Source: Nocardioides humi (GTDB taxonomy: Bacteria; Actinomycetota; Actinomycetes; Propionibacteriales; Nocardioidaceae). From it: a DNA stretch of 64,000 nucleotides. Below are positions 54,373 to 63,079 of this stretch, in pieces. Under the pieces are notes generated by a model. The model was not told the DNA's origin. It saw only the letters and a program-made list of their open reading frames with translations, and made no database searches. The translations under genes were made by a program, and so were the position numbers. How positions within the stretch are numbered: the stretch's first letter is position 1; the number at the start of each line of letters is the position of its first letter. Where the stretch lies: NCBI RefSeq assembly GCF_006494775.1, contig NZ_CP041146.1:2108001-2172000 (forward strand), in the 5' to 3' direction.

Positions 54373-54422
54373 CTACCGCCCCTTTCCGTCCCTGTTCCGA
54401 CCCTCGTGCCCGTGTTGCTCGT

Positions 54423-55388
54423 TCAGCCCTGCTGCTGTTGTCCTGCGGCGTGCTCCGCCTCGCGGGTGAACGAGCCCGGCGGAGGGGTCACGCCGTTGGC
54501 CCGGCACCAGGCACCGGGCGCGGCCTGCGCCCGGCGCGGGATGCCGTTGGACGGCTCCATCTGCAGCGGGATCGGCGGGAGTGGCGGCAGGTCCATGTCC
54601 TTCTCCGCCTCGAGCTGGTCGGCGTCCTTCTCCTCCGACATGCCGATCGGGCCGATCGTCTGGGCGTTGAGGAACTGGCGCACCACGGGCTCGTCCGAGG
54701 ACAGCAGCATCTCGCGCGGGCCGTACATGGCGAGGTGCTTGTGGTAGAGCAGGCCGATCTGGTCGGGCACCACCCGGACGCTGTGGATGTCGTGGGTGAC
54801 GATGAGGAAGGTCGCGTCGATCTGGGCGTTGAGGTCGACGAAGAGCTGGTTGATGAACGACGTGCGCACCGGGTCGAGACCGGAGTCGGGCTCGTCGATC
54901 AGCAGGATCTCGGGGTCGAGCACCAGGGCGCGGGCCAGGCCGGCGCGCTTGCGCATGCCGCCGGAGATCTCGCCCGGGAGCTTCATCTCCGCGCCGAGCA
55001 GACCGACCATGTCCATCTTCTCCATGACGATGTCACGGATCTCGGACTCGCTCTTCTTGGTGTGCTCGCGCAGCGGGAAGGCGACGTTGTCGTAGAGGTT
55101 CATCGAGCCGAACATCGCGCCGTCCTGGAACAGCACGCCGAACAGCTTGCGGATCTCGTAGAGCTCCTTCTCGGAGCAGCTGGCGATGTCGGTGCCCTCG
55201 ATGACGATGGAGCCCTCGTCGGGCTTGATCAGGCCGATGAGGGCCTTGAGGAAGACGGACTTGCCCGTGCCCGACGGACCGAGCATCACCGAGATCTCCC
55301 CCGCGGGCAGGGTCAGCGTCACGCCCTTCCAGATGAGCTGCTTCCCGAACTGCTTCGTCAGGTTCGTGACCTGTACGTCGACGCCCAT
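54423..55388 (-). CDS. Mce ATP-binding protein (MceG/Mkl-type)
   Basis: A 321-residue ATPase. Walker A MLGPSGTGKSVFLKALIGL, Q-loop LFQDGAMFGSMN, signature LPGEISGGMRKRAGLARAL, Walker B ILLIDEPDSGLDPV and switch His VTHD. The C-terminal extension of about 90 residues is Pro- and Glu-rich, as in MceG. In Mycobacterium tuberculosis the lone mkl (Rv0655) lies in the rplL-rpoB interval too, so this position is ancestral. Start ATG 55388 is preferred because it gives the conserved N-terminus. Confidence 0.93.
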   Translation of the reverse strand: MGVDVQVTNLTKQFGKQLIWKGVTLTLPAGEISVMLGPSGTGKSVFLKALIGLIKPDEGSIVIEGTDIASCSEKELYEIRKLFGVLFQDGAMFGSMNLYDNVAFPLREHTKKSESEIRDIVMEKMDMVGLLGAEMKLPGEISGGMRKRAGLARALVLDPEILLIDEPDSGLDPVRTSFINQLFVDLNAQIDATFLIVTHDIHSVRVVPDQIGLLYHKHLAMYGPREMLLSSDEPVVRQFLNAQTIGPIGMSEEKDADQLEAEKDMDLPPLPPIPLQMEPSNGIPRRAQAAPGAWCRANGVTPPPGSFTREAEHAAGQQQQG

Positions 55389-55513
55389 GCTTGACCTCTC
55401 CCTACGTCCGCTCGCCGGCCCCGGCTGCGTAAGGAACAACGCAACCGCGTGGCGCACGTTACGCGTCACCCGTGGCATGCGTCACGCCTACTCGGCCATC
55501 GAGACCCGCAAAG

Positions 55514-55549
55514 TACTGGCGAGTAGGCCTAGCGTCCAACTCGCCAGTA
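55514..55549. promoter_or_regulatory. paired TetR-like operators upstream of the mce operon
   Basis: TACTGGCGAGT (55514-55524) and ACTCGCCAGTA (55539-55549) are exact complements, and each arm is itself close to TACTNGCNAGTA. Two dimers could sit 25 bases apart in the leader upstream of the MceG gene. The binding protein is unknown; the regulator is not encoded next to it. Confidence 0.5.
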
Positions 55550-55577
55550 GTGATACGCGGCGGGACCGAGAGAAATG

Positions 55578-55616
55578 CACGAGGCCGGCAGAGCAGGATG
55601 CTCTGCCGGCCTCGTG
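55578..55616 (-). terminator. intrinsic terminator of rplJL
   Basis: An 18-pair perfect stem (55578-55595 with 55599-55616) closes a three-base loop, 26 bases after the rplL stop on the minus strand. A pyrimidine-rich stretch (CATTTCTCTC) follows. It insulates the ribosomal transcript from the mce operon. Confidence 0.75.
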
Positions 55617-55641
55617 ACCGGAGCGTTCGCTCAGGCGTGGG

Positions 55642-56036
55642 TCACTTCAGGGTGACGGTGGCGCCGGCGCCCTCGAGGGACTCCTTGGCCTTGTCGGCCG
55701 TCTCCTTGTTGACCTTCTCGAGGATCGGCTTCGGGGCGCCCTCGACGAGGTCCTTCGCCTCCTTGAGGCCGAGGGAGGTCAGCGCGCGGACCTCCTTGAT
55801 GACGTTGATCTTCTTGTCACCAGCGGCCTCGAGGATGACGTCGAACTCGTCCTGCGCGGCAGCGGCGTCGTCGCCACCCGCGGCGGCACCGCCGGCGGCG
55901 GGGCGGCGGCAACGGCGACCGGGGCGGCGGCGGTGACGCCGAAGGTCTCCTCGAACTGCTTCACGAACTCGGAGAGCTCGATGAGGGTCATCTCCTTGAA
56001 CGCGTCGAGGAGCTCGTCGGTGGTGAGCTTCGCCAT
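55642..56036 (-). CDS. rplL: ribosomal protein L7/L12, frameshifted
   Basis: The N-terminal domain reads [20 protein letters not shown] and [17 protein letters not shown]; the C-terminal factor-binding domain follows in another frame with [20 protein letters not shown] and [20 protein letters not shown] to the stop at 55642. Adding one base to the four-G run at 55900-55903 restores the Gly/Ala hinge and gives 131 residues, the normal length. L7/L12 is essential, so a real break is unlikely. It ends in a strong terminator. Confidence 0.92.
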
Positions 56037-56122
56037 GGTGGCGTCTCCTTCTTGGTGCTTGTGGCCCGCGACGGCTGTCGCCGCGGTCCGGGTTTCAGGT
56101 GGTGGGGTACGTCAGCCTGGTC

Positions 56123-56774
56123 TCAGGCGTCGGTCGGCTCGGCGGCCTCGTCGGCAGCAGCCTCGGGGCCTCGGGGCCTCCTCGGCGGCGGCCTCGTCGG
56201 CAGCCGGGGCCTCCTCGGCGGCGGCCGGCGTACCGGCACCACCTGCGAGGATCGAGGGGTCCTCCTGCGCCTTCGCCTCCAGGGCGCCGGCGAGCCGGGC
56301 AGCCTGGGCGAGCGGGGCGTTGAGGAGGTAGACGGCCTGGCTGAGCGAAGCGAGCATCGCGCCCGCGAGCTTGCCCAGGAGCACCTCGCGCGACTCGAGA
56401 TCGGCCAGCTTGGCGATCTCCTTCGCGTCGAGGAGCGCGCCGTCGAGAACGCCACCCTTGATGACCAGGGTGGGGTTCGCCTTGGCAAAGTCACGCAGGC
56501 CCTTGGCGGCCTCGACGACGTCGCCCTTGATGAAGGCGATGGCGGTCGGGCCGGTGAGGAGCTCGTCGAAGCCCTCGATGCCCGCCTCCTTGGCGGCGAG
56601 CTTGGCCAGCGTGTTCTTGACCACGGCGTAGTTGGCGTTCGCACCGAGGGAGCGGCGAAGGTCCTGCAGCTCCTTGACGGTGAGACCGCGGTACTCGGTC
56701 AGCACAGCGCCAGCGGAGTCGCTGAAGGACTCAGCGATCTCCGCGACGGCGGCCTGCTTGTCTGCCCGCGCCAT
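56123..56774 (-). CDS. rplJ: ribosomal protein L10, C-terminal tail frameshifted
   Basis: Residues 1-180 are normal L10 ([60 protein letters not shown]). The Ala/Glu tail is broken in two consecutive four-C runs (about 56175-56190); restoring both gives [18 protein letters not shown] and the stop at 56123. L10 anchors L7/L12 dimers on the ribosome and represses its own operon by binding the leader. The ATG at 56774 has a GGAAGGAG ribosome site. Confidence 0.93.
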
Positions 56775-56823
56775 GGGTCTCCTTCCGGATGGGGACCACC
56801 GCGAAGGACCCGTCGAATGACGG

Positions 56824-56923
56824 ACGCCCCGAGCGCAGGCGCTCAGGGCGTGGACCTCGTGCGCCCTGCGGCGCATCCGGTGCTGCTCTGATCCCCTGCG
56901 CAGGCCGTCCGCCTCTCGGCGGA
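56824..56923 (-). promoter_or_regulatory. possible L10 autoregulatory leader
   Basis: Upstream of rplJ the leader forms two hairpins. One (56824-56851) has 12 pairs including one G.U; the other (56908-56923) closes the tetraloop GAGA on a six-pair G/C stem. L10 binds structured leaders in other bacteria, so translational feedback is plausible. I did not fold the whole leader. Confidence 0.4.
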
Positions 56924-57046
56924 ACCTTCGGTCAGGGCTCGGAGCCCGGACGACCGGCGGTCTTCAGGTTTCACCGAGGAGACTACGGCGAGCACGCGGC
57001 GGCAGCCAAATCGCGGGCGGCCCGGGCGGTGCGGCACGATGGTGCC

Positions 57047-58330
57047 GTGACCACCTCCGTGACGCCGCTGTCCGCCCTGTCCGCCGACGAGCTCGCCGCG
57101 CGCCTGACGACCGTGCGCGCCGCCTACGACGAGCTGAAGGCACGCGGCCTGAAGCTCGACCTGACCCGCGGCAAGCCCGGCGCCGACCAGCTCGACCTGT
57201 CCGACGCGCTGCTGGGGCTCCCGTCGTCGTACCGCGATCGGTCAGGCACGGACGTCCGCAATTACGGCGGTCTCGAGGGCCTGCTCGAGCTGCGGGAGAT
57301 CTTCGCCGACCTGCTCGGCGTCGACGTCGCGAATGTCGTCTGCGGGGGCAACTCCAGCCTGACGATGATGCACCAGGTCATCACCGCGATGCTGCTCAAG
57401 GGCGGCCCCGACTCGCCGCGGCCGTGGTCGCAGGAGCCGGTCGTGAAGTTCGTCTGCCCGGTGCCCGGCTACGACCGTCACTTCACCATGCTCGCCGAGC
57501 TCGGCATCGAGATGGTGACCGTGCCGATGAACGCCGACGGGCCCGACGTCGCCGCCGTCCGGGCGCTGGTCGCCGACGACCCGAGCGTCAAGGGCATGTG
57601 GATCGTGCCGACGTACGCCAACCCCACGGGCGCGGTCTGCTCCGCCGAGGTGGCGGCCGAGCTGATGGCGATGCCGACCGCCGCGCCGGACTTCCGGATC
57701 CTGTGGGACAACGCCTACGCCGTGCACCACCTCACCGACGACGAGGCCAAGAGCGCCGACGCCCTGGGCCTGGCCGCCGCCTCCGGCCACCCGAACCGGC
57801 CGATCATGTTCGCCTCGACCTCGAAGATCACCTTCGCCGGTGCCGGCGTCGCGGCGCTCGCCGCCTCGCCCGAGAACAAGGCGTGGTACCTCCAGCGCCT
57901 GAGCTTCGCCGCGATCGGCCCCGACAAGGTCAACCACCTGCGCCACGTCGAGTTCTTCGGCGACGCCGACGGCGTCCGCGCCCACATGCGCAAGCACCGC
58001 GACCTGATCGCGCCGAAGTTCGCGGCGGTGGAGGAGGCGCTCTCCTCCCGGCTCGGTGGGCTCGGCATCGCCGAGTGGACCGCCCCCGCCGGCGGCTACT
58101 TCGTGAACCTCGACGTCCTCGACGGTACGGCGTCGCGCGTGGTCCAGCTCGCGAAGGAGGCCGGCATCGCGCTGACCCCCGCCGGCTCGGCGTTCCCCCA
58201 CGGCGACGACCCGAACGACCGCAACATCCGCCTCGCCCCCACCTTCCCCGTCCTCGACGAGGTCCAGGCCGCCATGGCCGGCGTGGCGGTCTGTGTCGAG
58301 CTCGCCGCGCTGGAGCAGCTCACGGCCTGA
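57047..58330 (+). CDS. aspartate aminotransferase, mycobacterial AspC/Rv3722c type
   Basis: A 427-residue class I PLP aminotransferase. LKLDLTRGKPGADQLDLSDA opens the substrate region; GGNSSLTMMHQVITAMLL binds the cofactor; IMFASTSKITFAGAGVAAL carries the PLP lysine; NIRLAPTFP holds the arginine that grips the carboxylate. The pattern matches the atypical subgroup whose M. tuberculosis member makes aspartate. GTG 57047 is the start. It lies in a 1.4-kb insert between rplJL and rplKA, with three hairpins after its stop. Confidence 0.9.
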   Translation: MTTSVTPLSALSADELAARLTTVRAAYDELKARGLKLDLTRGKPGADQLDLSDALLGLPSSYRDRSGTDVRNYGGLEGLLELREIFADLLGVDVANVVCGGNSSLTMMHQVITAMLLKGGPDSPRPWSQEPVVKFVCPVPGYDRHFTMLAELGIEMVTVPMNADGPDVAAVRALVADDPSVKGMWIVPTYANPTGAVCSAEVAAELMAMPTAAPDFRILWDNAYAVHHLTDDEAKSADALGLAAASGHPNRPIMFASTSKITFAGAGVAALAASPENKAWYLQRLSFAAIGPDKVNHLRHVEFFGDADGVRAHMRKHRDLIAPKFAAVEEALSSRLGGLGIAEWTAPAGGYFVNLDVLDGTASRVVQLAKEAGIALTPAGSAFPHGDDPNDRNIRLAPTFPVLDEVQAAMAGVAVCVELAALEQLTA

Positions 58331-58337
58331 GCGGGTG

Positions 58338-58367
58338 CAGGAATCGCCGCTTCAGCGGTGATTCCTG
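58338..58367 (+). terminator. terminator hairpin after the aminotransferase
   Basis: CAGGAATCGCCGCT (58338-58351) pairs with AGCGGTGATTCCTG (58354-58367) at 13 of 14 positions, the exception a G.U, across a two-base loop. It begins eight bases after the aminotransferase stop. Confidence 0.6.
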
Positions 58368-58401
58368 CGCTTCTTGCCCGTTGCAACGGGCAAGAAGCGC
58401 A
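58366..58401. terminator. 36-base perfect palindrome between convergent genes
   Basis: Positions 58366-58383 are the exact complement of 58384-58401 with no spacer. It overlaps the previous hairpin by two bases, so both arms cannot pair fully at the same time. It can terminate transcription from both sides or form a cruciform. Confidence 0.6.
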
Positions 58402-58425
58402 GGAGAAGGCCAAGAACTCTCGGAC

Positions 58426-58475
58426 GTACGACGAAGCCCCGGCCACCTTCGCGGCGACCCGGGGCTTCGACGTAC
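58426..58475 (-). terminator. terminator of rplKA
   Basis: GTACGACGAAGCCCCGG (58426-58442) pairs with 58459-58475 at 16 of 17 positions across a 16-base loop. It starts 17 bases after the rplA stop on the minus strand. Confidence 0.6.
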
Positions 58476-58491
58476 TGACGGGGTGCCTGGA

Positions 58492-59205
58492 TCAGGCCTC
58501 GTCCTCGACCGCGACGTTCTTGACGCGGTTGGGGTCGACCTGGACGCCGGGGCCCATGGTCGTGGAGACGGTGACCTTCTTCAGGTAGCGGCCCTTGGAG
58601 CTGGCCGGCTTGAGCCGCAGCACCTCCTCGAGGGCGGAGGCGTAGTTCTCGGCGAGCTGCTGCTCGGAGAAGGAGGCCTTGCCGATGATGAAGTGCAGGT
58701 TGGCGTGGCGGTCGACGCGGAACTCGATCTTGCCGCCCTTGATGTCGGAGACGGCCTTGGCCGGGTCCGGCGTCACGGTGCCGACCTTCGGGTTCGGCAT
58801 CAGGCCACGGGGACCGAGCACGCGACCGAGGCGGCCGACCTTGCCCATCAGGTCCGGGGTGGCGACGACGGCGTCGAAGTCGGTCCAGCCGCCGGCGACC
58901 TTGTCGATCAGCTCGTCGCCACCGACGAAGTCGGCGCCGGCCTCACGGGCGGCCTCGGCCTTGTCGGCGTTCGCGAAGACGAGGACGCGGGCGGTCTTGC
59001 CGGTGCCGTGGGGCAGGTTGACGGTGCCGCGGACCATCTGGTCGGCCTTGCGCGGGTCGACGCCCAGGCGCATGACGACGTCGACGGTCTCGTCGAACTT
59101 CTTCTTGCTGGCGGCCTTGGCGATCTTGATCGCGGCCAGCGGCGCGTAGAGCTCGTTCTTGTCGAACGTCTCCGCAGCCGCGCGGTAGGTCTTGCTGCGC
59201 TGCAT
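58492..59205 (-). CDS. rplA: ribosomal protein L1
   Basis: A 237-residue ribosomal protein. The signature [20 protein letters not shown] and the mRNA/rRNA-binding stretches [15 protein letters not shown] and [20 protein letters not shown] are normal. L1 binds the L1 stalk of 23S rRNA and can repress its own operon. AAGGAA lies eight bases before the ATG. It follows rplK by 63 bases. Confidence 0.97.
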   Translation of the reverse strand: MQRSKTYRAAAETFDKNELYAPLAAIKIAKAASKKKFDETVDVVMRLGVDPRKADQMVRGTVNLPHGTGKTARVLVFANADKAEAAREAGADFVGGDELIDKVAGGWTDFDAVVATPDLMGKVGRLGRVLGPRGLMPNPKVGTVTPDPAKAVSDIKGGKIEFRVDRHANLHFIIGKASFSEQQLAENYASALEEVLRLKPASSKGRYLKKVTVSTTMGPGVQVDPNRVKNVAVEDEA

Positions 59206-59268
59206 GGTGATTCCTTAAGTAGAGGAGGAGGTGTGGTCAGCGGGCCAGCGCGGCCCTTCCACGGCGTT

Positions 59269-59697
59269 TCAGTCGACGGTGACGCCCATGGAGCGGGCGG
59301 TGCCCTCCACGATCTTCATCGCGGCGTCGATGTCGTTGGCGTTCAGGTCGGGGAGCTTCGTCGTGGCGATCTCGCGCACCTGGTCCTTGGTCAGCTTGCC
59401 GACCTTCTCCTTGTGCGGGACGCCCGAGCCCTTCTGGAGGCCGGCGGCCTTCTTGATCAGCTCCGCGGCCGGCGGGGTCTTCGTGATGAAGTCGAAGGTC
59501 CGGTCCTCGTAGATCGTGATCTCGACCGGGATGACGTTGCCGCGCATGGACTCGGTCTGGGCGTTGTACGCCTTGCAGAAGTCCATGATGTTGACGCCGT
59601 GCGGACCGAGCGCGGTACCGACCGGCGGAGCCGGGGTGGCCGAGCCGGCCTGCAGCTGCACCTTGACCAGTGCGGCGATCTTCTTCTTGGGAGGCAT
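59269..59697 (-). CDS. rplK: ribosomal protein L11
   Basis: A 142-residue protein with normal L11 order: [49 protein letters not shown] segment and the C-terminal [22 protein letters not shown]. It forms the GTPase-associated centre with 23S rRNA. It is the first gene of the rplKA pair. The ATG at 59697 is preceded by GAGG. Confidence 0.97.
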   Translation of the reverse strand: MPPKKKIAALVKVQLQAGSATPAPPVGTALGPHGVNIMDFCKAYNAQTESMRGNVIPVEITIYEDRTFDFITKTPPAAELIKKAAGLQKGSGVPHKEKVGKLTKDQVREIATTKLPDLNANDIDAAMKIVEGTARSMGVTVD

Positions 59698-59831
59698 TCC
59701 TCAATCTCTTTCTTCTCGTGGTCATGACGAGGCGTACGACGCACGCCTCTGCCACCTGCGTCGCCAGGCCGGCCGTCGGACGGACCGGGCAACCCGGACA
59801 TTCTTCCGCGCCGGGGCGCGGACGGCGAAAT

Positions 59832-60754
59832 TCAGACCCGCTGGATCTGGCTGAAGGAGAGCTCGACCGGGGTCTCGCGGCCGAAGATCTCGACCAGCGC
59901 CTTGACCCGCTGGGCCTCGGCATTGATCTCGGTGATCGTCGCGTGGAGCGTGGCGAACGCGCCGTCGACGATGAGGACGGAGTCGTTGAGGCCGAAGTCG
60001 GCAACCTCGATCGGCTTCTTGGCCGGCGCGGCGGCGGCCCCGCCGGTGCTGGCCGCGGCGGCCTCCGCCTCGGCGGCGGCCGCGGTGACGACGGCCGGGC
60101 CAGCATCTTCTCGACCTCGTCCATGCTCAGCGGCACCGGCTGGTGGCTGTGGCCGACGAAGCCGGTGACCGACGGGGTGTGCCGGACGGCGGCCCACGAC
60201 TCGTCGGTGAGATCCATCCGGACCAGGACGTAGCCGGGGAGAACGGTGCGCTTGACCATCTTGCGCTGGCCGTTCTTGATCTCGGCGACCTCCTCGGTGG
60301 GGACCACGATCTCGTGGATGTAGTCCTCCATGTTGAGGGAGTGGATCCGGTTCTCGAGGTTCTGCTTCACCCGGTTCTCCATGCCGGAGTAGGTGTGCAC
60401 CACGAACCAGTCGCCGGGCTTGGCCCACAGCTCGCGGCGGAACGCCTCGAGCGGGTCGTCCTCGGCGGCCTCGGGCTCCTCGCCGGCGACCTCATCCTCG
60501 GCCGGCTCGGCCTCGGCCTCCTCGTCGAGGTCCTCGTCGAGGTCGGCGTCGTCCTCGACGGCGGCGATCTCGTCGGCACCCTCGACGTCGACGGTCTCGT
60601 CGACCTCGACGGTCTGCTCGGCGTCGTCGGCCGCGGCGGTCTCCTCGAGGGCGGTGTCCTCGGCGTCCTCGACGTCGGCGACGTCGTGGGCCGCCTCGGC
60701 GAGCGCCTCGTCAGCCTGGGCCGGGTCGTACTGCTCGGACACGTGCTGCTCCAT
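59832..60754 (-). CDS. nusG: transcription factor NusG, frameshifted, with acidic N-terminal extension
   Basis: The NGN domain is intact: [40 protein letters not shown] and [18 protein letters not shown]. The KOW part ([35 protein letters not shown]) lies in another frame after a Gly/Ala linker; one base near 60097-60101 restores it, for about 307 residues. The first 110 residues are Asp/Glu-rich, as in other actinobacteria. NusG controls pausing and Rho. It sits between secE and rplK. Confidence 0.92.
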
Positions 60755-60801
60755 CAGTTGTCGAAAACTTCTTGTCTGCCGACGCGGGGACGCGTCGACG
60801 C

Positions 60802-61074
60802 TCAGATGTCGTCGGCGCCGGTGAAGACCTCGAACGCGAGCTTTCCGAGCGCGAGGTCCAGGGCCGACACCAGGGCGATCATGATGAGAACGAAGACCAT
60901 CACGACCACGAAGTAGGTGCCGAGCTGCTCCCGGGTCGGCCAGACCACCTTGCGGAGCTCGGCGACGACCTGGCGGTAGAAGGTCACCGGCCCGGTGCGC
61001 TTCTCGGACTGCTTGCCGCCCGAGGAGTCCTTGCGACCCCCACGGACTGCCGGAGCATCCGCCACGCTGCTCAC
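60802..61074 (-). CDS. secE: preprotein translocase subunit SecE
   Basis: About 90 residues with the amphipathic stretch [20 protein letters not shown] followed by one membrane helix ([20 protein letters not shown]). GTG 61074 has AAGGAG close upstream; GTG 61065, three codons later, is an alternative. SecE completes the SecYEG channel. It is between tRNA-Trp and nusG. Confidence 0.93.
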   Translation of the reverse strand: MSSVADAPAVRGGRKDSSGGKQSEKRTGPVTFYRQVVAELRKVVWPTREQLGTYFVVVMVFVLIMIALVSALDLALGKLAFEVFTGADDI

Positions 61075-61124
61075 CTTCTCCTTCTCAGCGGCCGGCCTCC
61101 CGGCCGGCTCGTCGTCATCTCTTG

Positions 61125-61197
61125 CAGGGCACGAGGGACTTGAACCCCCAACCTTCGGTTTTGGAGACCGATGCTCTGCCAGTTGAGCTAGTGCCCT
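61125..61197 (-). tRNA. tRNA-Trp (anticodon CCA)
   Basis: The 73-base cloverleaf is complete: acceptor AGGGCAC with GTGCCCT and discriminator G, D arm GCTC/GAGC, anticodon stem TCGGT/ACCGA with loop CTCCAAA, variable loop AGGTT, T arm with TTCAAGT. The 3' end is followed by CA only, so CCA is added after transcription. It lies just upstream of secE. Confidence 0.95.
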
Positions 61198-61268
61198 CCG
61201 CGGCCCTCCCGCTCGTCCGCGTCCTGCTTGAGGGCGCGACCGAGCATGTGGAGGATCCACCGGAGAGC

Positions 61269-61297
61269 ACTCTACAGATGCAGCCGGTGCCGACCAA
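61269..61297 (-). promoter_or_regulatory. promoter of tRNA-Trp/secE
   Basis: On the minus strand the -35 TTGGTC (61292-61297) and the -10 TAGAGT (61269-61274) are 17 bases apart. It is the strongest sigma-70-type promoter I see here. The start would be near 61262. Confidence 0.6.
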
Positions 61298-61312
61298 AGT
61301 ACGGACCGAGTC

Positions 61313-61992
61313 CTAACTCTCCCCGTTGCCGCTCACCGCGTCCAGGAGGGTGAGTACGTCGTCGACGACGCCGCGCAGCACCGGCAACCGGCTCATCCGG
61401 ACCAGCCGGTCGACCAGCGGGACGACGCCGCGCACGAGAACGCGGGTGCGCTGCTGGCCCGTGCTGGCGTCGTACACCCAGAACAGGACGACGCCCATCT
61501 GCAGCAGCCACAGCAGCTCGGGGAGGCGACCCTCCAGGCGGCGGGAGACCTTCGCGTCGGAGCCCTCCAGCAGGCGGCGCATCAGCGCGACGCTCCCCTC
61601 GCGGGCGGGGCGGACTCCGCGCTGAACGGCGAGAGCGGGCTGGCCGGGTCGGCGGCGTTGCGGAAGAACTGCGCGGCGAAGGCGTGGTGCGGCTCCGCGA
61701 CGGCCAGCCACGCGTCGAGGCTGCCCCGGAGCCGGTCCGCGAAGCCGGACTCGCGGGCGAGCACGTCCTCGACGGCCGCCTCGTGCTCGGCGAGCAGCTC
61801 GTCGTAGAACGCCTGGACGAGATGCTCCTTGGAGGCGAAGTAGTAGTACGTGCTGCCGAGCGAGACCCCCGCCTCCTTGGCGACCGCGCGCATGGTCGTG
61901 CGGTCGTAGCCCTCCTCGCGGAACAGGCCGAGCGCCGTCGCGAGGATCGCGGCGCGGGTCTGCGCGGCCTTGGGCGTCAGGGAGTCCGGCAC
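61313..61992 (-). CDS. TetR-family regulator, frameshifted
   Basis: The N-terminal domain is normal TetR (RAAILATALGLFREEGYDRT, TMRAVAKEAGVSLGSTYYYF, ASKEHLVQAFYDELL). The ligand domain continues in another frame (REGSVALMRRLLEGSDAKVS, LLWLLQMGVVLFWVYDASTG); one base in the four-G run at 61607-61610 restores it, for about 226 residues. GTG 61992 is the start. It follows the membrane protein gene by ten bases, with paired TetR-type operators before that gene, so self-control is likely. Confidence 0.85.
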
Positions 61993-62002
61993 GACGGCCA
62001 GC

Positions 62003-62422
62003 CTAGGCTCGCCGGGCCACGGGCGGAGTCGGAGCGGGGTACGGCGGCAGCGGCGGCGCCGGCGGGCGGTACATCTGCTCCATCCGGCTGCGGCGGCGCA
62101 GCCGGTTGAACACGTAGACGTTGAGGAAGTGCAGGATCCCGAGGGTCAGCATGACCACGCCGATCTTGACGCTGAGCGTGTCGAAGACGTCCTCGAGCCC
62201 GTGCGCGCCGCCGCTGCGCAGGTAGAGCATCACGAAGCCGAGGTTCAGCAGGTAGAAGCCGACGACGAGCAGCCGGTTGACGGCGTCGGCGAGACCCTCG
62301 TCGCCGCCGAAGACGTCGGCCAGGAAGACCCGGCCGTTGCGGGCCAGGGTGGTGGCCACCCAGATGGTGAGCGGCACGGTGACGGCGAGGTAGACGACGT
62401 ACCCGGTGATGGTCCAGCTCAT
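62003..62422 (-). CDS. four-helix membrane protein, unknown
   Basis: A 139-residue protein with three to four helices (YVVYLAVTVPLTIWVATTLA, LLVVGFYLLNLGFVMLYL, IGVVMLTLGILHFLNVYVF) and a Pro-rich cytoplasmic C-tail (YRPPAPPLPPYPAPTPP). ATG 62422 with GAGAGGGA upstream is preferred over the in-frame start at 62449. It is the first gene of an operon with the TetR gene. Function unknown. Confidence 0.7.
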   Translation of the reverse strand: MSWTITGYVVYLAVTVPLTIWVATTLARNGRVFLADVFGGDEGLADAVNRLLVVGFYLLNLGFVMLYLRSGGAHGLEDVFDTLSVKIGVVMLTLGILHFLNVYVFNRLRRRSRMEQMYRPPAPPLPPYPAPTPPVARRA

Positions 62423-62435
62423 GGCGATCCCTCTC

Positions 62436-62493
62436 TTGAACACGTTCAAAACCTGACACTACGCAGCGTAGGCCAGGTTTTGAACACGTTCAA
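62436..62493. promoter_or_regulatory. two TetR/KstR-like operator copies
   Basis: TTGAACACGTTCAA occurs exactly at 62436-62449 and again at 62480-62493, with AAAACCTG and CAGGTTTT between forming an inverted repeat. It fits the TnnAACnnGTTnnA pattern known from KstR-type regulators. The neighbouring TetR protein is the likely binder. Confidence 0.6.
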
Positions 62494-62500
62494 GTCTTGC

Positions 62501-63079
62501 TCAGCAGACGGAGCCCTCCCACTGGACCGCGATCGAGCCCCACCCGTCGGCGTCGCCCCCGGCGGTCTCGATCCGCAGCGGAGCGTCGGCGGCGACCGCA
62601 GCCGCCGTCAGCCGGAAGGTCACGCCGTCGGCGGTCAGCTCGACCGCGATCGAGCCGCAGTCGGCCTCTCCCGGCGGTGGGGGCGGCACCTCCTCGCCGT
62701 CCTCGCCGCGCGCCTCGAAGGTGGCGCCCTCGGGAGCCTCGTCGACGGCTTCGGGCGCAGGCGGTGGCTCGGCGTCCGCGTCGTAGGTGACGTCGGCGTC
62801 GACGCCGTGCTCGGCGAGGGCCCGCTCCAGCCCGTCGGCGTCCTTCAGGCTGGAGATCGACACGACGACGTCGCCGTTGGACTCCTCGTGCACGGCGAAG
62901 GCGGGGTCCGGGCTCAGCAGGACGGCGCCCGTGGCGACGGAGCCGGCGGCCAGGACGCCGGCGCCGAGGGCGGCCAGCCGGCGGCGCCCGCGCCTGCGGG
63001 GTACGACGGCGCGCTCGGCGACGTGCTGGCGCAGCTCGGTGAGCAGAGTCCGCTCGAATTGGTCGAGGGTGGGTGTCAT
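62501..63079 (-). CDS. probable anti-sigma factor-like membrane protein
   Basis: A 192-residue protein with a short cytoplasmic start (MTPTLDQFERTLLTELRQHV), one helix (LAALGAGVLAAGSVATGAVL) and an extracellular domain with an acidic, Pro-rich middle and cysteines in ADCGSIAVEL and EGSVC. The gene is coupled to an ECF sigma factor (ATGA overlap). No zinc-finger motif is seen, so it is an atypical anti-sigma candidate, by position. Confidence 0.6.
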   Translation of the reverse strand: MTPTLDQFERTLLTELRQHVAERAVVPRRRGRRRLAALGAGVLAAGSVATGAVLLSPDPAFAVHEESNGDVVVSISSLKDADGLERALAEHGVDADVTYDADAEPPPAPEAVDEAPEGATFEARGEDGEEVPPPPPGEADCGSIAVELTADGVTFRLTAAAVAADAPLRIETAGGDADGWGSIAVQWEGSVC

